64,000 bases of DNA from Psilocybe azurescens. Its lineage: Eukaryota > Basidiomycota > Agaricomycetes > Agaricales > Agrocybaceae. Below the pieces are notes generated by a model. That model saw only the letters and a list, made by a program, of their open reading frames with translations, was not told the DNA's origin and did no database searches. The stretch covers positions 372,001-436,000 of the forward strand of contig JAJIRX010000798.1 in the NCBI GenBank assembly GCA_023853785.1, read 5' to 3'. Position numbers and translations under genes: made by a program. Below, piece by piece: positions 23,035 to 34,127 of the stretch; the first letter of the stretch is position 1; each line of letters opens with the position of its first letter.

Positions 23035-23054
23035 GACGCCAATATAACGGCGTC
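23035..23054. promoter_or_regulatory. Conserved promoter palindrome upstream of NACHT copy 2
   Basis: GACGCC-AATATAAC-GGCGTC, identical to the element of copy 1 and 78 bp before the ATG. Confidence 0.5.
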
Positions 23055-23131
23055 CTATCAATCTTTGCCCTTTCCCAATTTTCTCATCAACAGCAGCTGT
23101 TGCTCCTCGTCGAACCTTGTGATTTCGTATA

Positions 23132-25753
23132 ATGTCACAGTACTTCCACGGAGCGAGAAACTTCAGTATCGATACAGGCACATTCAACACCGTGACCACT
23201 AACCAATATCAAAGTCCTAAAGGTAGGTATTCGCTCTTGTGGATTAGGAGATACTTGATGTGGATAAGGATCGACGATAGGCGGATTTGATCGGCTGCAG
23301 GAATACGTCGCTCATGGAGCATTTCACGACTCAGGCGAGCGATTCGATCCTCCAAAATGTCATCCCAACACACGAGTTGCGACTATCAAGAGGATTACAA
23401 ACTGGATCAGTGGACTCAACGAAGACACCCGAGAGGCTCTGATTATGTGGCTGTACGGAGCAGCTGGCGCAGGGAAATCCGCGATTGCACAGACCATTGC
23501 CGAGATTCTGGACGACCAGAACTTCGTCCTCGCCAGTTTCTTCTTCTGGCGAAATGATCCTCAACGAGGAACGGCCAAGCTGCTCGTCACCACACTGGCA
23601 TATCAGCTCGCGGTCAAGCTTCCCCATGTGTTCCGAGAACGACTAGGCCTGGCATTCGAGAAGGATCCCCTGATTACCACACGATCGCTTGATGCACAAT
23701 TCAAGACCCTCGTCCGAGAGCCTCTCCTTGAACTTATTCATTCCGGATTTTCAACCAACAACCACATCGTGGTCATTATCGATGGACTTGACGAATGCGA
23801 CAATCCACAAGTTCAAGCCAGAATTATCGATGTCTCCTTCGACCTTCTGCATAGTCGGGACATACCTCTGAAGATTCTCATAGCCAGTCGCCCGCAGATC
23901 AATATCTCCTTATCTTTCGATAGAAAACCATTCTCTACGCTGGCAAGAATCGCATTGGATGACGACTATCAATCCGAAAACGATATTCGACATTTCCTCA
24001 CAGATAAATTTAACGAGATCAAAACTCAACATCCCCTTCGCTCCCACATCCCTCCTGGCTGGCCCACTTCAGATTCACTCGATACACTCGTACGAAAGTC
24101 CTCCGGGCAGTTTATCTATGCATCAACTGTGGTGAAGTATGTCGCATCCCCGCGTCATCGACCAACGCATCGACTTGAAATCGTTCTTGGTATACAACTG
24201 CCAAAGGCGGGTGATAATCCGTTCGCAGAGCTCGATGCTCTGTACCGGCACATCTTGATGGGGGTTGACAATGTGGATCTTATATTGCAGATCATTGGCT
24301 TCGTCGTTCTTTGTCCTCCGGACTATTCTTACTGTTCAGTGACATTTATAGAAGCTTTCCTTTCGCTTGCTCCTGGAGATATTCAACTTCTAATGCAGAA
24401 CCTCGGCTCTCTTATTTCAGTTGAAAACCATCCTTGTTATCCTAATGATGCAGAGGTGTTAACCATTCGCCATGCATCATTGAAAGATTATCTACTCGAC
24501 CCGTCACGATCCAAAGATTTTTTTCTCGACTGTCTCAAAATGCACACATATTATACCGAGTTATGCCTTGCTCATATCATGGGGCTTTCTGCATTGCAAA
24601 CCAATTCGTCTCACCATCTATTGGCGGGTATGTCCCTCTATGTTTTAATATGTTGAACTTCTGTGTTCTAATTGCATAAAAATAGACCCAGTGCATACAG
24701 AATGGCCTATCTTCACACATTTCTTCCATCACTGCCCTCTTGCTAAACCAAATCCACAGCTCCTTCAGAATGTTCTCTGTCTAACTCTCAGTCGCTGCAA
24801 TACTATCCTCGGAGTAAAAGGTCATTATAATAAAGATTTTTTATGCAATATTTCAGCTACCTTGATTCCCTCAGGACTGTATGTGTCTTTTTCTGTGAAA
24901 CAATAAAATCTGACCACCTCGCCAGATTTGGGCTGATTCGGCAGTTTCTCAATTTTACACCGACGAGTTAGTTGCACTTGAACAACTCATCAAAGCTCAG
25001 CTTGGTCCATTTCCTCAATACTCTCACATCTGCCTTCTTCTAGCTTCAGTTATGGCCGAGGGTCTATGGGCTTATTTTGAACCTGTCTTTATTTTTAAGG
25101 GGCAAAATTTGGGAAAACTGAGCCATATGACACATTTAGGAGAAAGTCTTCATTTCATCACGTTTTTCAATCCTATTCTTCGTAAACACCTTCATAAATT
25201 TCTACAAGGTTGGGTTATATCAACCCAGCAACCAGCTGACACTTCCAGTGTTTATACCAGTGCTGCATTGTTTGCTCTGCGCTACATATCAACATGGGAA
25301 TTCCCATACACTGTCAACACAACTAGGTTCGGCCGATCTTGTCATTATCATCGGGCTCAAATACATAGCCCTGCGAAATCACGTTGGTACCGACGATATA
25401 TCAACACTGCATACAAAATGTATCACACCAACCATCGCTTTCAAAGATTTGTTGACAACACGGGAAAGGGAGCCTTCGTGGACACGGCATTTCATCCCAT
25501 GCGATGGTATAGATTTAATAGGGGCACCACTTTTAGTGCCTATTACTGGGCCACTACAACGCTTCCACTATTCCTTGACAAATCAGGTTACTCAGAAAAG
25601 TTGATTGCCTATGCACGCCAAGCCAGAATCATGTGCAATAACGACTACCTCAACCTCAGATATTTGTCATTGGAGCAACCACGGAGATCTGTCCAGGCTG
25701 CAGTTAAATCATATCTTAAGAGGGTAGAGAATGGAAGGACTTTAATCTCATAG
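23132..25753 (+). CDS. NACHT-domain NLR-like ATPase, copy 2 (best preserved)
   Basis: Modelled exons: 23132-23222, 23281-24627, 24686-24878, and about 24926-25753. Roughly 810 residues. The N-terminal piece from exon 1 (MSQYFHGARNFSIDTG...) joins in phase to a NACHT domain with Walker A GAAGAGKSAIAQ, Walker B VVIIDGLDECDN and the ILIASRPQ strand; a QFIYASTVVKYV helix and an ELDALYRHIL segment follow, as in other fungal NACHT proteins. Exon 3 carries LAKPNPQLLQ and exon 4 a long C-terminal region without recognisable repeats. The frame is open through exons 1, 2 and 4; exon 3 lacks one base in a T6 run (24837-24842) relative to the other copies. Likely role by family: intracellular NTP-dependent sensor in self/non-self recognition or cell death. 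The effector partner is unknown. Confidence 0.75.
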
Positions 25754-27211
25754 CAGAATGAGATATACCCATATGTTTAGTAGAGTTGAACATTATGCAC
25801 TAGTTTACTCACTCGAACTATAGGTTCCCCAAAGATTCTATGTACGCTGGGGAAATCTCTACAGCTTGCATTTATATTATTAACTGGAAAAATGGAAGCC
25901 CTATGTTGGTACAAACCTCTTTGCAATCATCACCGAAGTCTGGATAGCTGTCTTCCTATAGAATGGCTTAGCGATAAAACCGAAGTCATACGTAAAATTA
26001 CAAATAGAAGATCAAGTTTAATGGAAGATATATATTATAATCGGGTAGATTCAACTTAGAAAAGGATTATATCAAGTTCTGAAGACGAATGGGGTTGTCT
26101 TAGTTTCTTATGCCATATATTCTACGGAGGTCAGCAGTTCTCCCAGCTTTGCCACTATAAGAACAGGATATAATTGACATTGTATTCAACGCAGTCTGGT
26201 ACCCGATTTAGGGCGAATATAAACAAAGTGGCGACAAACGGCTGTGGGTATGCATGTTGTGTTGACCATCGCTGATGATTCCGAGGTATACTCATCTGCT
26301 TCTCAATTTTATTTGCAACTACTGCTCCTCAGTAATGGTTATGAATGGCTTCCGTTGCTCATCTCTCGGCGTGGCAATATATATAGTGGATGAAAGGCTT
26401 TCTGGAAACGCTCAGAATGAGTGTTCGTCAGTTGGTCATCCTGGCTGAAGCTTCTGGACGACAAGAATGGGGATACACATAACAGGGCCTTGGAAAAGGT
26501 AATTAATAGATAATTAGATCTATCCTGTGTTTCTTACATGTCGCATGCAATAAGTATGATCTCGTTTCCCAAGTTCCGATGTGGAATATTGTGTACCTAC
26601 TGGCTTGAATCGCGTCCCATTGAGTGAGCCCTCACATCAGAGTCGCTTTCATAGAGTGGCTGCGCTCTTGTGCTGAAACGCTTCCCGCTAAGTTACTTAT
26701 CAACAACGGAGGAATACCTTGGTCGCCTCCTCCAGCAGTTGCCATAATGTAGCGGGTCCGATGGAGTCTGGCATTATATTCTGGGTGTTTTAAATACTCT
26801 AACGTCTATAGACTCAAATATCCGTGACAATGGGAATGTATGCTACAGTGGTACAACATAAAGGTTACCAGATTCAGAGGTGCTTAAGATCTGTTTATCT
26901 GCTGCTAAATTTTTCCAGCAGCGGCAGTTTATTGGTAGAAATTACCCTTGACATCTGTTTCCCGAATCCCTCTGATTGATGAATACCTGAATACGGGTTC
27001 GACATAGATGCTGCAGTGTGGGGGCAGATAAGATTACTGGAAAAATGACGAATAGAAATGTGTTCGTTAGAGACTGTTTACTTTACTTCATAATATTTTT
27101 TAGTGCGCTCATAAACGCCGCCTCCTCCTTATAAGTTATAATGCGTGAATGACCTTGAATGACGCGGCTCAAACGCGACGCGAAACCTAATTATAGTCCC
27201 GGACAAGCACA
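25754..27211. other. Non-coding spacer of unit 2 (D2)
   Basis: About 1.46 kb aligning closely with 12782-14305. No gene seen. Ends at the MULE target duplication. A piece equivalent to about 14215-14280 is missing here. Confidence 0.6.
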
Positions 27212-27220
27212 GTCACGTGG

Positions 27221-27264
27221 GGGCATACGGAAATGTGCGTGGCAGGTTGCGTGCTTGCGTGCAT
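27221..27264 (+). repeat. MULE left terminal inverted repeat
   Basis: Reads GGGCATACGGAAATGTGCGT followed by GGCAGGTTGCGTGCTTGCGT. Its inner part can itself pair with CACGCAACCTGG just downstream (to about 27284), giving a nested hairpin. Confidence 0.8.
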
Positions 27265-28007
27265 TTGCGTGCCACGCAACCTGGACTTAGTACATGCATT
27301 TGAGTGTATAGTTAGATTATTTTTATGAATAATATTAATGTTGCCATCCATTTACTGTTGATTACTGAGACTTGACTTGGACTTGCATCGAGTCCATGTT
27401 TTCTGGCACCTTTCCGTGTTGAAGGTAGTTCTATGTGAGGCTCGTTTAATTACTGTGTCCCACCTACTCTTCATAAAAATTTCTTGTAATGCACTTAATA
27501 TTGCTGCCATGTGCACAGTTCTGCATAGGGAAAACAGCTACTACTACAGTTTGTGCATCTTCTCAGTAACTTTGTAGTGACTCAACACTGTATGAGTTGA
27601 GTATGAGTCTCAATTGTAATCATGTGACATCTGTACTCAACCATCGGAGCACAACCTAAACAACAAGCATGTAACAAGTACAGAGAGGAATATATTTATA
27701 CTTGTAGATATCAATTTTGTACTGTATTAGGATCTGTAGATCACCTATAATTAAAGACATAGCCACAGACAATACTTAATGCTGTGGAGTCTGTGCACCG
27801 GCACCATACTTGGCAAAAGTCTTAACAGTAATAGCCTTCACTGCCAAAGATTTTTGTGCCTTGTTATTTCTCTCAACCTCGTCTCCACCACCCCCCTGTT
27901 TGAATAATATACACTCGTGAACACGCGAACTTGTACACAAATGCACTCAGCCAACACTCAACACACATTCAGCCATGCGCAACTGACACTCAACCGCACG
28001 CAACCTG

Positions 28008-28067
28008 CACACAGCCACCACGCAACCATACACAGCCACCACGCAACCACACACAGCCACCACACAA
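28008..28067. repeat. 20-bp tandem repeat, three units
   Basis: Three consecutive copies of a unit containing CACAGCCACCACGCAACC in the 5' non-coding part of the MULE; part of a wider ACGCAA-rich subterminal region. Confidence 0.8.
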
Positions 28068-29429
28068 CCAGCACGCAATCACACTCAACCTACATGCAAG
28101 TACCACGCAATCAATATTTAGATGCACGCAAGTGCACCTCGGTCGGTGCTCAGTATTCCTTACCTACACAAAGCCATATCAAAATAAATTAAATGCACTT
28201 GGCATATTAATATTTATGTTTCAACTGAGTTTCAACTAAGTTTCAACTTGCTATCCGACTCGAAATTGATGTTTTAGATGTGTAATCACCGTGAATTGTC
28301 TGCATTGAAATGATTATTTTCATTGCTTATGTTTCAACCTTCCATATTACTTCAAATTTGAGTTTTAGATGAGTAAACTCCGCCAATCTTTCTTGTTGAG
28401 ATGATTCCTATTGTAAATTGAGTTGTGATTGTGGTCTCTGTTGCTACCTTCGCTTTTGAATTCATTGTTTCAAGCCCCTACATATTTATACTCAATGTGA
28501 ACAAGAGAAGAGAATATCCTGTTCACTGATTTCCCCCTCCCTTCCCAATCTTTGGCAGTCACGGCCTCATATTTAAATATAAACCACAACAAGATGATCA
28601 TTGTAAGTTCATAAATTAACATGAATGACATACCAGCCTTATATCCTTTCAATTGGCAATTAATTAGGGTCTGATAAATCACATATACAAATACTTTGCT
28701 GACGCTGGAGAGCACGATGGCTCCACAGAGCATAACAATACAATTTCTAGACTTGTCCCAATTTATGACATCAATGGTGTGTAGCCCTATCTTTATTAAT
28801 TATCTCAAATTTGTCTCACATTGCAAATTCTCAATAGGAAATATTGAGGGATATAAACGTGCAGTTATTCCCACTATGGGAGCATCTTCAGTGCGATATG
28901 GAGGTAAATTTACCTGTTCTTTTTGTTCATTGTAACAGTTGACATGCCCACACTTAATATAGATGTGACTGCACAGACAACCAATGACTTGCCACTTCCA
29001 CAACTCCCAACTGGCACTCAAATATTATACACATTGTGCTCTGATGGGCAATATGTTCCATTTATTGAGGATAAAAAGGTCACTCCCGGATTACCTTTAA
29101 TTAAAGAAACTGTACAGGACACAGTACCCTGGGATGGATGGCCGGATGGCGAGTTTGAATGTGATTTTACCTTCGAAGATATGGCCGCAACCGATAACCT
29201 TCTTATTCACTGGGCAAACAAACCAGGTGGTGGTGATCGTTCCGGATATGAGCATGCAACAAGTTGGAAAAAAGGGAAGAAATCGACTCGGCAGTGTCTT
29301 GGTGTCATTATATGTGACAATGAAGACTGCCAAATTGTCATTCAGCCAAAAACAAGTCCATCTGCTATTGCATCACAGCTATTATCCACCTGTCCTTGTA
29401 GTTCTTACTTACTTCAGCAGGAATGTGAT

Positions 29430-29637
29430 TGTTGGGAATGTGCTCAGACATTCCACACATTTATCTTGTAGATTTATCTTATTAATTGTCTTACTAATAA
29501 TCTCTCGGCCTCGGTTATACCATACATAGAAATATTTAGACGCTGGTAGATTATTCTAGTTACAGTAGATACATGTATATAAGTAGCTGCAAAGTCTACA
29601 CAATAAGATTAAGTATTCAAAACATAAATTGTCAATA
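29430..29637 (+). repeat. copia 5' LTR
   Basis: Begins TGTTGGGAATGTG and ends ATTGTCAATA. Nearly identical to 33913-34127 but lacks a CTTATAA heptamer. Confidence 0.9.
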
Positions 29638-29650
29638 GGTTATGGGCCCC
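29638..29650 (+). promoter_or_regulatory. copia primer-binding site
   Basis: GGTTATGGGCCCC directly follows the 5' LTR and is complementary to the CATAACC-containing anticodon arm of initiator tRNA-Met, consistent with the half-tRNA priming known for copia elements. Confidence 0.65.
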
Positions 29651-29728
29651 GTGCCTGTACATTAAAAACTTGTACTTGAATTCTCAACAGCCACACTCAT
29701 CCTCATTTATTTTTAACTTGCAATCAAG

Positions 29729-32700
29729 ATGTCAGACGAATATAGCATGTCTGGACCCTACCGGATTCCCATGCTGAAGGCAGATAATTGGATGCCATGG
29801 AAGCGAAGAATGCTTGCAGTATTCACTGACCTTGGACTGGAAGACCATATTGCAATTGATGCAAAGGCACCAGAATCAGCTGAACCCGGAAAACCAACTG
29901 CACTGGAGCTTGAGGCTCAGAAGAAATGGAGAGAACAGGATGCAAGGGCACGAGTCCGAGTCCAAATTGAGCTGTCAATCTCAGATTTGGAAATAATACA
30001 CATCAGTGGTGCAGTCACAGCACGCCAAATGTGGGAACAACTTACCACAGTGAAGGAATCCAAAGGCTGACTTGGAATTTTGGCCACACGAAGGGCATTG
30101 TACAGAGCAACAGCAGAAGAAGGATTCAATATGGTGGAACATATATCAAAATTCGCGCCAGCTACAGGAGGAACTGCATGTTATGGGCAGCAAAGTACCA
30201 GATGAAGATTTTGTAATGATTTTAATCACATCACTTCCCGAGTCATGGGACACTTATACAACATCTTATCTTGGGTCAAGTGGGAATAAACCTCAATTAT
30301 CCTCTCATGAACTTGTGGCTATTCTCATGGAAGAAGATAGACGTCGCAAGTCTAGGTCTGGTGACTCAACACAAACATCCTTACAGGCTAGAGGATCTGG
30401 CAACTCAAGAAACAATGGAAAATTCAACAAATCATCGGATTCATCGGATAAAGAATGTTACAACTGCCACAAAAGGGTCACATATCAAAGGAATGTTGGG
30501 CTAAAGGTGGCGGAAGGGAAGGTCAGGGACCTAAAGGCCGAAGAGGACCAAATAGGGCAGGGCGCACAAATCAAGCACAGGAGTCAATCACATCAAATCT
30601 TAATGATGCATCATACATGGCATTTGCGCCTGCAGAACAACACAGAGAATTTTCGAAATATGATTGGATATTAGACTCAGGAACAACCTCACATATCTGT
30701 ACCATGAAGGAGGCATTTATTGATTATACACCACTCAAAGATTCAACGATACAGGGCCTCGGATTAAGCCCTGTCACTGCACAAGGCCGTGGAACAGTCA
30801 TTGTTAATTTCTCTGTGGATGGAAAAACATTCCGACACCAACTCCACAATGTCCTACATGTCCCTGATGCTCCAAACTGCCTACTATCAATCAGCAGAAT
30901 TGATGATGCAAATGGGCATGTTAAATTTACCAACGGTGGATGCTCCATATCGGATTCCAAGGATAAAATAATTGGAAAAGGAATCAAGTCTAATAGGCTT
31001 TACCTATTATTAGCCCGTGCACAACTACCCGGAAAAGAGAAGACAAACTATGCTTCATCGCAGAAGCTTACCTGGGACCAATGGCACCGAAAATTTGGAC
31101 ACATATCCATGTCATCTTTGCAACAAATCAGCCAGGAGGAGCTTGTAAATGGAATGGAGATTGATCACACATCTATTCCTTCCCCAACATGTGAGGCTTG
31201 TATCCAAGCAAAACAGGCTCACAAACCATTCCCAAAGGAGGCAGACAATCGCTCAGAGATTCCTGGAGAAGGATTTATGAGTGATGTTTGGGGACCAGCA
31301 GGAGTTCAGTCTATTGGAGGCTTCAAATATTACATCTCATTCACAGATGATGCAGTCCGCTTCAGTGGAGTAAAATTTATGAAGGATAAAACGGAGGCCT
31401 CAGCTCGGATAAAGGACCATGCCACCCTACTGGAAAGTAAATTTGGAAAACACCCAAAGTGGATGCGCTTTGACAATGGGAAGGAGTTAGTCAACAAAGA
31501 AATAAAGACATGGGCAGAGGAAAGAGGCATTGAAGTACAAACCACTGCACCTTATTCTCAATCACAAAATGGAGTAGCAGAGCGATTTAACCGTACACAC
31601 CTGGAGCTTGCAAGAGCCATGCTAATTTCGAAGAAGCTACCTGATTTTTTATGGGATGAAGCAGTCTCCCATGCCAATTACCTTCAAAACAGGGCGCCTA
31701 CCAGGGCGCTTAAAGGCCTGACACCTTACAAAGCTTGGAATGGCTCCAAACCTGATGTTTCACACCTCAGAGAGTTTGGATGCGATGTATGGGTCCTAGA
31801 TGAGTCCCAGAACCGATCCAAACTGCACCCAAAATCGCACAAGATGGTCTTTGTAGGATTCAATGATGGATCCAAATCAATTCGCTATTATGACAGCAAA
31901 CATAGAAGCATCAAGACATCCCGGAATTTCGCTTTTAATGAAAATGATGAACCTAGGGAACTTGAAATAATTACTACAGTACCTGGTTTGGCATCTGAGA
32001 GGGAGCTAGGACCAGTTCCAGACGCACAAACCAACGAAATACAGTCAGAAAAAATTGTGCAACCAGTCATAATTTCCAGTGATTCAAATAATCGCCAACT
32101 ACGCACCAGAACAATGCAAATTGACTACAAGAAGTCTCTACAACCCTCAGGCGCGAACTCCGTCATCAAGATTCAATACACCCACTCCTATTCCACTCCC
32201 TACATCAGATATCACTCGTCCAGCAGAATCTTCAAAGGCTAAGCAAACAGAACGAACCAATGTTGCTTCAGAACCTGAAATTGCAATGCTAGCTTCAAGA
32301 AGTTCAGAAAGCAGCTTGCCTTTAACAATTGAAGAAGCACTTGCAGGAAGCGAATCTGAAGCATGACAGGAAGCTATAGACGAAGAATTAAACACTCTGG
32401 AGAAGATGGGGACTTGGGAACTACAAAAATTACCAAGGGATCGAGAACCTATAGGCTGCAAATGGCTATTCACCAAGAAACATGACGCTGAAGGCAATAT
32501 AATTAAATACAAGGCAAGACTTGTTGCACAGGGCTTCTCACAGAAGCCAGGAATAGACTACAGCAATGATGGGACATTCGCACCAGTTATGCGCTTTGAA
32601 ACTTTACGCACTTTACTCGCACTCTCAGCAGTCCATGGATGGAGTCTTCGACAGCTTGACGTCAAGGGAGCTTATTTAAATGGATACATTGAAGAGGAAT

Positions 32701-33891
32701 TATATATGCGACAACCTCCTGGATATAATGATGGATCAGGACGTGTCTGTCGACTTAGGGCGCTCATTGTATGGTCTCAAACAAGCTGGAAATGTTTGGA
32801 ACAAGGAATTTGATACAGCCATGAAGGACTTGGGATTCACTAGACTCAAATCCGATTACTGCTGCTACAAACGACAAGAGGGAGAAGAATTTGAGATCCT
32901 ACTTGTCTGGGTAGATGACATCCTATCTATTGCAAACTCAGATGCTCGGAACAATTTATTGGAGCAACAATTATGCCAGAAATTTGATATTAAATTGCTG
33001 GGACAACCCTCACTACTTCTAGGAATGAATGTTATACATGATCATCATTCCAAAGTCATTTCCATTTCACAAACTGCCTACATTAATCAACTACTCAAGA
33101 AATTTGGTCTGGAGGATGTAAACCCAGTCACTACTCCCATGGATCCAAATATGAAGCTCGACAATACAGACTTACCTCAAGAAAAAATTGGACAAGCAGG
33201 GGGAGCAGCTAGAACAAGCCAGTGCTAGCTATGCAACACTTATTGGATCACTTATGTATTTAGCAATTGGAACCCGGCCAGACATTGCATTTTCCGTCCA
33301 GAAACTTGCACAGTTCACCAAGAACCCTCAGAAACAGCATTGGACAGCTGTTAAACGAATATTTTGCTACCTTAAAGGTACTCGAGACTACAAACTCACC
33401 TATGGTCATGAAACCAAGGAAATCAACCAAGAATTAAATATTTACTGTGATGCAGATTGGGCATCAGATAGAGACAGGAAATCTATCAGTGGATACATTA
33501 TCAAACTAGCTGGAGGTGCTGTTGCTTGGAGTGCAAAGAAACAGAGCACAGTAGCTCTTTCAACTGCAGAAGCAGAGTACACTGCTGCTACTCACTGCGC
33601 AAAACAGGTACTCTGGCACAGAACATTATTCACGGAATTAGGAATTGATATTCCTACTACCTCAACCATATTCTCAGACAACCAAGCAGCTGTCTCAATC
33701 GCTCACCACCCGAATTTTATTCCAAAACCAAACACATTGACATCTCCCTCCACTTTCTTCGTGATCTTGTCCAGAATGGCACACTCAATTTAGTTTATAT
33801 CAATACCAGAGAAAATATAGCAGATCTATTCACCAAGGGACTACCTAGGACATTACACCAGGACCTCACATTCGAAATTGGAGCATTCTAG
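29729..33891 (+). pseudogene. copia gag-pol polyprotein (multiply broken)
   Basis: Starts at ATG 29729 (MSDEYSMSGPYRIPML). Gag contains the CCHC knuckle (CYNC...HISKEC, about 30455-30500), interrupted by a frameshift at an A/G run. Protease motif LDSGTTSHIC is near 30670. Integrase has the HHCC finger (WHRKFGH, CEAC) and acidic residues in SDVWGP, RFDNGKEL and the E of GVAERFNRT. Reverse transcriptase shows YLNGYIEEELYM and the catalytic VDD (32911). RNase H shows YCDADWASD and TAEAEY. Breaks: TGA at 30068, frameshift about 30480, frame loss about 32190, TGA at 32364, frameshifts about 32755, 33190 and 33720. The element cannot encode a functional polyprotein as read. Confidence 0.88.
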
Positions 33892-33901
33892 AGATGCCCA
33901 A

Positions 33902-33912
33902 GCAAGGGGGAG
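33902..33912 (+). promoter_or_regulatory. copia polypurine tract
   Basis: GCAAGGGGGAG immediately precedes the 3' LTR, the expected plus-strand primer site. Confidence 0.75.
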
Positions 33913-34127
33913 TGTTGGGAATGTGCTCAGACATTCCACACATTTGTCTTGTAGATTTATCTTATTAATTGTCTTACTAATAATCTCTCGGCCTCGGTTA
34001 TACCATACATAGAAATATTTAGACGCTGGTAGATTATTCTAGTTACAGTAGATACATGTATATAACTTATAAGTAGCTGCGAAGTTTACACAATAAAATT
34101 AAGTATTCAAAACATAAATTGTCAATA
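33913..34127 (+). repeat. copia 3' LTR
   Basis: 215 bp, same ends as the 5' LTR, with an additional CTTATAA heptamer near the TATATAA motif. Confidence 0.9.

Larger units (their letters stand above)
29430..34127 (+). mobile_element. Ty1/copia LTR retrotransposon
   Basis: A 4,698-bp element with LTRs of 208 and 215 bp, flanked by GTGAT (29425-29429) and GCGAT (34128-34132), a 5-bp duplication with one mismatch. Order of coding blocks (gag, protease, integrase, reverse transcriptase, RNase H) is that of copia. The LTRs differ by about four substitutions and one 7-bp insertion, suggesting a fairly recent insertion. It lies in the zinc-finger exon of the MULE gene and so is younger than the MULE. 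Confidence 0.92.

Noticed and set aside
27930..28110. Regularly spaced short repeats that could suggest a CRISPR-like array
   Set aside because: The repeats are contiguous 20-bp tandem units in a eukaryotic transposon end, without unique spacers.
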